This document shows positions 1 to 5,619 of a stretch of DNA of 6,447 nt, in pieces. The stretch comes from Fluviibacter sp039805865 (GTDB taxonomy: Bacteria; Pseudomonadota; Gammaproteobacteria; Burkholderiales; Rhodocyclaceae). Position 1 is the stretch's first letter, and each line of letters begins with the position of its first letter. Made by a program: the position numbers and the translations under genes. The notes below the pieces were generated by a model. It saw nothing but the letters and a program-made list of their open reading frames with translations, did not search any database and was not told where the DNA came from. The stretch is from contig JBDLTI010000076.1 of NCBI GenBank assembly GCA_039805865.1, forward strand, positions 1 through 6,447, written 5' to 3'.

Positions 1-96
1 CCCTGAGGCACCGACAATGCCGAATTTGATAAAGCGCGGACGAAACAGGGCGCCAATGAGTGGCAGTGCCTGCAGGGTCTGGATCATTGCACGCAT
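1..96 (-). CDS. GtrA-like membrane protein, N-terminal fragment
   Basis: Only the first 32 codons are in the window; the gene continues past the left edge. The fragment ends in FIKFGIVGASG, which resembles the start of the first membrane helix of GtrA-like proteins (small four-helix proteins linked to flipping or handling of undecaprenyl-linked sugars for surface glycans). The preceding residues MRAMIQTLQALPLIGALFRPR would be a short cytoplasmic lead. The start at 96 lies 9 bases after the stop of the GT9 gene on the same strand, so the two are probably co-transcribed. No strong Shine-Dalgarno is visible; a second ATG three codons on is an alternative start. The family call rests on about a dozen residues plus context, and a different membrane protein is possible. 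Confidence 0.55.
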   Translation of the reverse strand, partial: MRAMIQTLQALPLIGALFRPRFIKFGIVGASG

Positions 97-105
97 ATCT
101 GGCGA

Positions 106-1359
106 TTAGCGTGATTCAAGGGTGAAAGCAACGGGTTGCGCGGTAGGAGGAAGACCCAGCAATTCATGGGCTTTGGCTAGCACCTGATCAGGTGTAATCT
201 GTTTAAGACACTGATTGTCGCCGTCACAAGGCGACATGCGGTGGTTATACGCCGTGAGGCAGGGCGAACAGGCCAGTGGCTGGTGGAAAAAGTACGCGTT
301 CTTGGCCCAGGATTGATACAGACGGGGTGTTTCAGGCCCGAACAGAATAATTGTGGGGATAGGCGTCATGGCGGCAAACTGGCCGGGACCCCCGTCATTG
401 GTGATCAATAGTGAGGCGCGGTGGAACAGAGCCAGCAGATGACGCACAGAGCGTGTGTAACCGGTGAGGTCTATACACATCGGGTGGCGGGTGTGGTTAA
501 GAACCGCCTGGCCGAAGGCCTTGTCACCTTTAAGGCCAATCACGCCAACGGCATAGCCTTGCTGTAGAAAGTGGTCTGCGACCCGGTAATAGTTTTCCAG
601 AGGCCAGGCACGAATAGGTAGAATGCCGCCACTCGGATAAATCAGGATCAGAGGTTTGCCGGCAATAGTCGGAAAGTCAGCTTCGAGCTTGCTGGCTTCT
701 GCCGCCACTTCACCATCATTAAAGGTGAGGGTTGGTGGTGTGATCGCTTCGTCCGTGGGGACAGTTTTGCCCGCAGGGTAAGAGGTGGCATCAATGGCGT
801 CGACCATGGTCAGCAACTGGTAGCTGAGGTGGCGGTACGGGTTGTACATCACCGGATTGGTAATGTAGCCACCGCGGTACAGGCCTTCCTGGGTGTGAGG
901 CTCAAAGCCAACCAGAACCGGTGCACCACTCATATAGGCGATGAGACTGCTGACACGGGCAAAAAGTTCGCAATCAATCACCACATCGAAGCGCAGGGTG
1001 CGCATTTTCTGCAAAGCTTCCCACATATCCGAAGCGAAATCCTTCAGATTGCTGTCGTTCAGGGTGATGACGTTCTGTTTAGGAACAACATTCAGTAGAT
1101 CCAGCACTTCGCGGTTTTTGGCGAAAAGCATCACGTGGAGCTCGGCGCCGGGGTAGCGCGCTTTGATGCGCTGGAACATCGGTTCGGCCAATACCAGGCT
1201 GCCCATCTCTGATAACAGGATAACCAGAATCCGCTTTGGCTCGGCCGAATGCTTGCGGCGTAAACCCAGTTTGCGGATGAACCAGTCCCAGGCTGTAAAG
1301 AGGGCGCACAGGGGCACACCTGCATATTTATCGACAGCGCGTTGGAATCGGATATCCAT
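106..1359 (-). CDS. Glycosyltransferase family 9 (heptosyltransferase-like) protein
   Basis: A 417-residue protein of the GT9 family, which transfers sugars such as heptose from nucleotide donors during lipopolysaccharide or other surface-glycan assembly at the cytoplasmic face of the inner membrane. The N-terminal Rossmann half begins at KRILVILLSEMGSLVLAEP (residues 42-60) and the C-terminal nucleotide-binding half at LILIYPSGG (237-245). The donor-site signature ITNDGGPGQFAAMTPIPTIILFGPETP is at 319-345. Oddities: the position where heptosyltransferases usually have a catalytic Asp after MG is Ser54, and near the C-terminus there are four cysteines (364, 367, 378, 384) in a C-x2-C-x10-C-x5-C pattern. 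Both look like subfamily traits, so the acceptor and donor sugars cannot be named. There is no signal peptide; residues 1-30 are a mildly hydrophobic lead. The start codon at 1359 has no clear Shine-Dalgarno. The gene is followed after 9 bases by the GtrA-like gene. Confidence 0.88.
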   Translation of the reverse strand: MDIRFQRAVDKYAGVPLCALFTAWDWFIRKLGLRRKHSAEPKRILVILLSEMGSLVLAEPMFQRIKARYPGAELHVMLFAKNREVLDLLNVVPKQNVITLNDSNLKDFASDMWEALQKMRTLRFDVVIDCELFARVSSLIAYMSGAPVLVGFEPHTQEGLYRGGYITNPVMYNPYRHLSYQLLTMVDAIDATSYPAGKTVPTDEAITPPTLTFNDGEVAAEASKLEADFPTIAGKPLILIYPSGGILPIRAWPLENYYRVADHFLQQGYAVGVIGLKGDKAFGQAVLNHTRHPMCIDLTGYTRSVRHLLALFHRASLLITNDGGPGQFAAMTPIPTIILFGPETPRLYQSWAKNAYFFHQPLACSPCLTAYNHRMSPCDGDNQCLKQITPDQVLAKAHELLGLPPTAQPVAFTLESR

Positions 1360-1458
1360 GTATATAAGTTATTCAGCCAGCAAAGTCTGAATGATACCCG
1401 CCCTTGAGATAAAATGCCCCTATGATCGTCCGTCTCATCCTGCGAAACCGGAGATTCC
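1360..1458. promoter_or_regulatory. Divergent intergenic region between the GT9 and sialidase-like genes
   Basis: This 99-base gap separates two genes read outward, so it must carry promoters for both unless transcription enters from elsewhere. On the plus strand TAAAAT (1410-1415) and TATGAT (1421-1426) are -10-like, but no well-spaced -35 accompanies either; TTGAGA at 1404-1409 is too close to the second. On the minus strand TATCAT (1391-1396) is -10-like, also without a good -35. Exact promoters are therefore not assigned. Confidence 0.4.
1450..1453 (+). promoter_or_regulatory. Ribosome binding site of the sialidase-like gene
   Basis: GGAG lies 5 bases before the ATG at 1459. It supports this start, which also gives an immediate KR-plus-hydrophobic export segment. 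Confidence 0.7.
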
Positions 1459-2670
1459 ATGCTTAAGCGCTGGTTTCCGACTATCGTATTTGTTGTAGGC
1501 CTTTTGGCAGCCATTATTACGGCAACGTTGCCGGAACGCCCACAGTTTGCCGAGCCTGAAAAATCGGTAGCTGCTGTTGCTGCAAAACAGGCAGCTGCTT
1601 TGCCCGCCCGATTTGCCTGGTCAGATTTGCCGCGGCCAACGCCGTCCGCCCACGCCGCAACACTGGCCGAGGTATTGCCGGGCACACGCTTACCGGTTCT
1701 TAAAGCCGAACAGGACAACGAACCCGTGCATCTCGTTGCGGCCTGGTTTGGTGGCAGTCGTGAAGGCGCGGCTGATGTGTCGCTCTATCAGTCGGATTGG
1801 TATGCCAATGCATCCTGGCTTCCTGCCCGTGAAATCATGACCCGTCAGCACGCGGCGGATGAGCTTGGCCGTCATATACGAAAACTGGGAAATCCGCTTT
1901 TTGTGACAGAGCCCGGGCGTCTGCATCTGTTTTTTGTATCCGTTTCTTACGGCGGCTGGGCGGGTAGTGCAATTAACCGTAGTACCTCGACCGATGGGGG
2001 TAAAAGCTGGAAGCCGGCGCAACGTATTGTAACGAGTCCCTTCTTTAATTTGAGCACGCTGGTGCGTAACCCCGGTGTATGGCTTACGGACGGCAGTCTG
2101 GGTTTGCCGGTGTATCACGAATTCATCAATAAGCATGGCGAATGGTTACGTCTGGACCCTGAAGGCCGGGTTCTGGCCAAAAACCGTATGCCAATGCCGC
2201 GTGCCACATTACAACCAGCGGTTGTTAGCTTGAACGGCCAGCAGGCAGTTTCAGCCTTGCGTGATTCCGGGCCAGGGGGCAATCAGGTTCAGTGGAGTGA
2301 AACGAACGATGCAGGTAAAACCTGGCAGGCAGGTTCTGCACGCGCTATACCCAACCCGAATTCTGCGGTGGCTATGATTGGTTTGCGTGATGGGAGTTTA
2401 CTCATGGCTTGTAACCCCATTGGGGGTAACCGGAATCAGCTCTCTTTATTGCGTTCTAGCGATCAGGGCAGTACCTGGACACTGGTGCGTATCATCGAAC
2501 AGAGCGCCAATGATCGGGATGAGTTCTCTTATCCGGCACTGATACAGGATCGGACGGGTGAGGTTCATCTGGTCTATACGCATTTGCGCCGCGGAATCCG
2601 TCATGCGCGTTTTACCGAGGCCTGGCTTAATAATCCGGGAACGCCCAATGTGCCGGCGGTGTCACCATGA
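1459..2670 (+). CDS. Membrane-anchored sialidase-like (BNR/Asp-box) protein
   Basis: A 403-residue predicted exported protein of the BNR-repeat, neuraminidase-like beta-propeller family. Residues 5-23 form a hydrophobic signal or anchor after MLKR, with no sharp cleavage site, followed by a low-complexity Ala/Pro linker to about 65. Three Asp boxes are visible: STDGGKSW (177-184), TNDAGKTW (282-289) and SSDQGSTW (333-340). The motif AAWFGGSREGAADVSLY (94-110) and the late FSYPALIQDRTGEVHLVYTH (356-375) are typical of the predicted-neuraminidase group rather than of classical GH33 sialidases; no FRIP motif is seen. The likely site of action is the periplasm or outer face of the inner membrane, on a glycan that cannot be named. 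Its stop overlaps the next start by 4 bases (ATGA), implying translational coupling. It is divergent from glycan-assembly genes. The fold call is firm; enzymatic activity is inferred. Confidence 0.85.
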   Translation: MLKRWFPTIVFVVGLLAAIITATLPERPQFAEPEKSVAAVAAKQAAALPARFAWSDLPRPTPSAHAATLAEVLPGTRLPVLKAEQDNEPVHLVAAWFGGSREGAADVSLYQSDWYANASWLPAREIMTRQHAADELGRHIRKLGNPLFVTEPGRLHLFFVSVSYGGWAGSAINRSTSTDGGKSWKPAQRIVTSPFFNLSTLVRNPGVWLTDGSLGLPVYHEFINKHGEWLRLDPEGRVLAKNRMPMPRATLQPAVVSLNGQQAVSALRDSGPGGNQVQWSETNDAGKTWQAGSARAIPNPNSAVAMIGLRDGSLLMACNPIGGNRNQLSLLRSSDQGSTWTLVRIIEQSANDRDEFSYPALIQDRTGEVHLVYTHLRRGIRHARFTEAWLNNPGTPNVPAVSP

Positions 2671-3218
2671 TGACGCCTGATAACCTGTTTCTACGCACAG
2701 CCCGATTGCCTTACGTGCGCACAAGATTGTACGTAGTTGCCCTCGCTGCGGTGATGTTTATTCCCTGGGGCGACCTGATTCTGTGGCGTTACGTTTATGG
2801 CTTTATCAATGATCTGAGCCCCACAACCTGGGTATTGTTCTTTGTATGGCTGGGTTTTCCGCAGGGGTTTCATTTCTGGGTTAAAGAAGAACTCCCCCTC
2901 AAACGTCGGTTGATCCTATGGCTTTCTATGGTCGGCTTTTACGTCTTTGCCCTGGGTTCAGGCCCATTTGATCCCTATGCCTATGGCTATCAGCCCTGGG
3001 CGATTCTGGCTGGTTTGTCAGCCTGGGTTGTCTGGCGCAGCCGTTCAGCGCCTTGTCTGACTGTGTTGCTGGGTATGGACCTGGCCATATTTGCGCTGCA
3101 TGGTCTGGCTTCAGATAACCTCTGGGACTATCTGTTTGATCCTGTTCTGATGATTGTTCTTGGTATTAGTCTGATCCGTCCTTTGATGTCTCATCGTAAA
3201 ATCCGCACTCAATCCTAA
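2667..3218 (+). CDS. Polytopic membrane protein of unknown function
   Basis: A 183-residue protein I do not recognise as a named family. It is rich in Trp, Phe, Leu and Tyr, with about six candidate membrane segments near residues 21-40, 53-71, 81-98, 110-124, 129-147 and 155-171. Short basic stretches (VRTR 17-20, LKRR 78-81, WRSR 123-126, SHRKIR 175-180) would set topology. Acidic and aromatic residues sit near segment ends (GD 35-36, DPYAYGYQPW 102-111, DNLWDYLFDP 150-159). The ATG overlaps the TGA of the sialidase-like gene, and a second ATG follows directly, so either Met may be used. The tight coupling suggests a partner for that protein, for example as anchor, substrate handler or topology partner. 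That is inference from position only. Confidence 0.8.
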   Translation: MMTPDNLFLRTARLPYVRTRLYVVALAAVMFIPWGDLILWRYVYGFINDLSPTTWVLFFVWLGFPQGFHFWVKEELPLKRRLILWLSMVGFYVFALGSGPFDPYAYGYQPWAILAGLSAWVVWRSRSAPCLTVLLGMDLAIFALHGLASDNLWDYLFDPVLMIVLGISLIRPLMSHRKIRTQS

Positions 3219-3225
3219 CGTTAGG
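3214..3225. repeat. 12-bp perfect palindrome at the membrane-protein stop
   Basis: CCTAACGTTAGG reads the same on both strands. It includes the TAA stop of the membrane-protein gene and its right end supplies the AGG that may serve as the weak Shine-Dalgarno of the next gene. It could be an operator or chance. Confidence 0.4.
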
Positions 3226-3232
3226 CTGCTTC

Positions 3233-4666
3233 ATGTTTGATCTCGTTAATAAACACCGCAAATTTGTCCAGATATTGCTGGCAATGATTACTTTGCCATT
3301 TGCCTTCTGGGGCATCGACTCCTATTTCAAGGATGCTTCTTCGACCGATGAAGTGGCGCGTGTGGGCAGCAGTAAAATCACCATGCAACAGCTCGATGTG
3401 GCCATGCGTGAACGAGCTGATCAGATTCGAAGCCGTCAGGGTGGCGCCGTAGATGCCAAATTGTTCGAGTCGCCACAGTTTCGTCAGAGTGTTTTAAACG
3501 AGCTCGTTGAACAACGTTTACTCCTGGTTGAGTCTGAGCGTTTAGGTCTGGTGGCGAACGATGTCATTCTGCGCGAATTGATCGCACAGATTCCGGCATT
3601 TCAGGAAAACGGTAAATTTTCACCTGCCAAATATGAGCAGGTGCTGCGTGCGCAAGGGATGAACCCGACGACCTTTGAACAGAATCTGCGTCGTGACCTG
3701 ACGCAGCAGATGCTGGTTAACGGGGTTGCTGCAACAACCCAGATCTCCAAGACGCAGCTGAATCAGATCATTTCGGCGGAGACTCAAGAGCGAGAGGTCT
3801 CGGTGGCTATGGTATCGGCAAGTGATTACCTCAAGTCTGTGAGTGTGACGGATGAAGCCGTTCGCCAGTTCTATGAATCGAACCCGAAGCAGTTCCAGAC
3901 ACCGGAGCGCGTTAAGGTGGCTTATGTGGTGCTGAGTGATCCGAAGGTTGTAGCCAAGGAATCAGAAAATTTCAGCAATATGGTTTACGAACAATCCGAC
4001 AGCTACAAAGATGTCGCAAAAGCGCTCAATTTGAAGGTGGAGGAGAGTGCATGGATTAGTGCTAATGGGCAGGGTGCTCAAGGCGTGTTGGCCAATCCCC
4101 AAGTGCTGCAAACGATCTTTAATCCGGCCAGCTTGAAAGACAAGCGCAATAGCGCGGCAATTGAAATTGCCCCAAACGTGCTGTTATCAGTGCGCGTGAC
4201 CACCTATGAGCCGGTTGGTTTGCGTGCTTTTGACTCTGTTGCATTGGATATCAAAACCTATCTCACGCGCAAAGCTGCCGTTGAAAAAGCAACCGCAGAG
4301 GGTGAAGCGAAGCTGGCTGAACTCAAATCGGGTAAATCGCCTGCAGATCTGAAATGGTCAGCAACCAAGACGGTGAGTCGTCTGCAGCCTGGTGGGTTGC
4401 CTGGAGATGCTGTTCAGCTCGTCGGTGGCGCTGATGTTTCCACCTTGCCAGCCTATGTAGGTGGTCAATCGGGCGGTGAAGGTTATGCCTTATACAAAGT
4501 CAGCGCGGTTAAGAACGGTGCGGCTTTGAATGATGAAAAGCGTGCGCAGATCGCTATGGCCTACCAGCGTTTTGTGCAGCAGGCCGATGTGGTGAGTCTG
4601 ATGGTGGCTTTGCGCGACCGACACCCTGTGAAGATCGCGAAACGTCCGGAAGCTGATAAACAATAA
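3233..4666 (+). CDS. ppiD: PpiD-like periplasmic chaperone lacking the parvulin domain
   Basis: A 477-residue inner-membrane-anchored periplasmic chaperone. PpiD assists proteins emerging from the Sec translocon and on their way to the outer membrane. The short cytoplasmic start MFDLVNKHRKF leads into a single membrane helix (about 11-27) ending FWGIDSYF, as is typical of PpiD. Residues 35-180 form the SurA-N/PpiD chaperone core (VARVGSSKITMQQLD, LVEQRLLLVESERLGL, then PAFQENGKFSPAKYEQVL at 121-138). The next block, VTDEAVRQFYESNPKQFQTP (205-224), normally precedes the parvulin prolyl-isomerase domain. Here VKVAYVVLS (227-235) passes almost directly to ENFSNMVYEQSDSYKD (245-260), a segment that follows parvulin in full-length PpiD. 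The usual length is about 620-640 residues, so roughly 150 are absent with the frame intact. The C-terminal region (to 477) is kept. It lies 14 bases after the membrane-protein gene with a weak Shine-Dalgarno, and is closed by the terminator at 4683-4714. Confidence 0.88.
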   Translation: MFDLVNKHRKFVQILLAMITLPFAFWGIDSYFKDASSTDEVARVGSSKITMQQLDVAMRERADQIRSRQGGAVDAKLFESPQFRQSVLNELVEQRLLLVESERLGLVANDVILRELIAQIPAFQENGKFSPAKYEQVLRAQGMNPTTFEQNLRRDLTQQMLVNGVAATTQISKTQLNQIISAETQEREVSVAMVSASDYLKSVSVTDEAVRQFYESNPKQFQTPERVKVAYVVLSDPKVVAKESENFSNMVYEQSDSYKDVAKALNLKVEESAWISANGQGAQGVLANPQVLQTIFNPASLKDKRNSAAIEIAPNVLLSVRVTTYEPVGLRAFDSVALDIKTYLTRKAAVEKATAEGEAKLAELKSGKSPADLKWSATKTVSRLQPGGLPGDAVQLVGGADVSTLPAYVGGQSGGEGYALYKVSAVKNGAALNDEKRAQIAMAYQRFVQQADVVSLMVALRDRHPVKIAKRPEADKQ

Positions 4667-4682
4667 TCTGTCTGAGCAGATA

Positions 4683-4714
4683 CAAAAAAGCCAGGGATAA
4701 CCCTGGCTTTTTTG
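4683..4714. terminator. Bidirectional rho-independent terminator between ppiD and fabI
   Basis: A perfect inverted repeat: arms of 14 bases (4683-4696 and 4701-4714) around the loop ATAA. The GC core is GCCAGGG/CCCTGGC, with six A before it and six T after it, so it acts as a terminator read in either direction. It sits 16 bases after the ppiD stop and 17 bases after the end of fabI, serving both convergent genes. A smaller repeat (ATCTG...CAGAT, 4666-4681) lies just before it. Confidence 0.93.
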
Positions 4715-4731
4715 CTGTTGCAGCCGAAGAA

Positions 4732-5523
4732 TTAAACTTCTTCGTGACCCAGTGCAGTGATGTTGAAGCCCGAATCCACATAAGTTATTTCACCGGTCAT
4801 GCCGCTGGCAAGATCAGACAGCAGGAAGGCAGCGACATTGCCCACTTCATCGGTGGTCACGTTGCGGCGGAGCGGGGCAACCTTGGCATTGTGCGCCAGC
4901 AGCTTGCCGAAGTTACCGATGCCGGACGCTGCCAGCGTTTTGATCGGGCCGGCAGAAACGGCATTAACACGGATGCCTTGTGGGCCCATGGCAACGGCCA
5001 TATAACGTGTTGCGGCTTCCAGGCTGGCCTTGGCCATGCCCATGACGTTGTAGTTGGGCATAACGCGCTCGGCACCCAGATACGACAGAGCCAGGAGCGC
5101 TGGATTGTTTCCCTTCAGCAGCATTGGGCGTGCTGCTTTGGCCAGTGCTGCATAGCTGTAGGCAGATACATCGTGGGCAATGCTTGAAGCTTCACGGGTA
5201 ATGGCATCGAGGAAGTCCCCTTCCAGTGCTTCGGCAGGTGCGTAGGCAACAGAATGAACCAGACCATCGAGGCCGTCCCATTCTTTGCCTAGCAGCACAA
5301 ATAGTTCTTCGATTTCTTTGTCGCTACTGACATCACATGGGAACACCAGCTTGCTGTCGAATTCTTCGGCGAACTTGCTAACGCGATCGATAAAACGTTC
5401 GTTCTGGAAGGTGAACGCCAGGATGGCACCTTCACGATGACAGGCCTTGGCAATGCCATAAGCAATGGAATGTTTGGATAGCAGACCGGTGATCAGAATG
5501 CGCTTGCCAGCGAGAAAACCCAT
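4732..5523 (-). CDS. fabI: Enoyl-[acyl-carrier-protein] reductase (NADH), FabI
   Basis: A 263-residue protein catalysing the last, NADH-dependent reduction of each fatty-acid elongation cycle (trans-2-enoyl-ACP to acyl-ACP) in the cytoplasm. It is a short-chain dehydrogenase fold. The FabI-type nucleotide-binding start is KRILITGLLSKHSIAYGIAK (7-26). CDVSSD (63-68) follows the adenine-side strand, and VHSVAYAP (89-96) lines the cofactor pocket. The catalytic pair is Tyr158 and Lys165, with the FabI-specific Tyr148 ten residues before Tyr158 (SYLGAERVMPNYNVMGMAK). AGPIKTLAASGI (191-202) marks the substrate loop. The length matches the E. coli enzyme (262). The start at 5523 is chosen over an in-frame ATG at 5553 because GAGGAG lies 5 bases before it and MGFLAGKRIL is the family N-terminus. 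Position 93 is Ala where E. coli has Gly93. Confidence 0.97.
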   Translation of the reverse strand: MGFLAGKRILITGLLSKHSIAYGIAKACHREGAILAFTFQNERFIDRVSKFAEEFDSKLVFPCDVSSDKEIEELFVLLGKEWDGLDGLVHSVAYAPAEALEGDFLDAITREASSIAHDVSAYSYAALAKAARPMLLKGNNPALLALSYLGAERVMPNYNVMGMAKASLEAATRYMAVAMGPQGIRVNAVSAGPIKTLAASGIGNFGKLLAHNAKVAPLRRNVTTDEVGNVAAFLLSDLASGMTGEITYVDSGFNITALGHEEV

Positions 5524-5528
5524 GTTGA

Positions 5529-5534
5529 CTCCTC
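5529..5534 (-). promoter_or_regulatory. Strong ribosome binding site of fabI
   Basis: GAGGAG on the minus strand lies 5 bases before the ATG at 5523. It decides the start against the upstream in-frame ATG at 5553, which is preceded by a C-rich run and no Shine-Dalgarno. Confidence 0.85.
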
Positions 5535-5538
5535 GAAC

Positions 5539-5551
5539 GCCGCTACGCGGC
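5539..5551 (-). other. Small hairpin in the fabI leader
   Basis: GCCGC-GTA-GCGGC (minus strand) is a perfect 5-bp GC-rich stem with a 3-base loop, ending 4 bases before the fabI Shine-Dalgarno. It overlaps the in-frame upstream ATG region. A role in translation is only a possibility. Confidence 0.35.
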
Positions 5552-5577
5552 ATGGGGGGATAAATAATAAGCTTCTA

Positions 5578-5583
5578 ATTATA
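5578..5583 (-). promoter_or_regulatory. Probable -10 box of the fabI promoter
   Basis: The minus strand reads TATAAT, a perfect match to the sigma-70 -10 consensus, 54 bases upstream of the fabI ATG. The -35 is weak: ACTGAT or AACTGA around 5601-5607 at 17-18 base spacing. This would give a leader of roughly 45-50 bases. Confidence 0.55.
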
Positions 5584-5585
5584 CT
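5580..5585 (+). promoter_or_regulatory. Possible -10 box for the solute-binding protein gene
   Basis: TATACT on the plus strand matches five of six -10 consensus bases and lies 34 bases before the ATG at 5620. No good -35 is seen near 5557-5562. It overlaps the fabI -10 on the other strand, so RNA polymerase could not occupy both at once. Confidence 0.3.
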
Positions 5586-5619
5586 TCGAAGAAGGGCTAG
5601 ATCAGTTAGACTTCTACAC

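Noticed and set aside
1404..1426. TTGAGA and TATGAT as a promoter for the sialidase-like gene
   Set aside because: The spacing is only 11 bases, far below the usual 16-18, so they cannot work together as -35 and -10.
1131..1718. A 195-codon open frame on the minus strand spanning the GT9 start, the intergenic gap and the sialidase-like start
   Set aside because: It overlaps two well-supported genes, crosses the divergent promoter region, and its product is low-complexity with no recognisable domain.
1690..2136. A 148-codon minus-strand frame within the sialidase-like gene
   Set aside because: It is an antisense shadow of a gene with clear Asp-box motifs, and no start signal is visible.
4744..5187. 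A 147-codon open frame on the plus strand, antisense to fabI
   Set aside because: It lies wholly inside fabI, has no family resemblance or Shine-Dalgarno, and is explained by the codon bias of the true gene.
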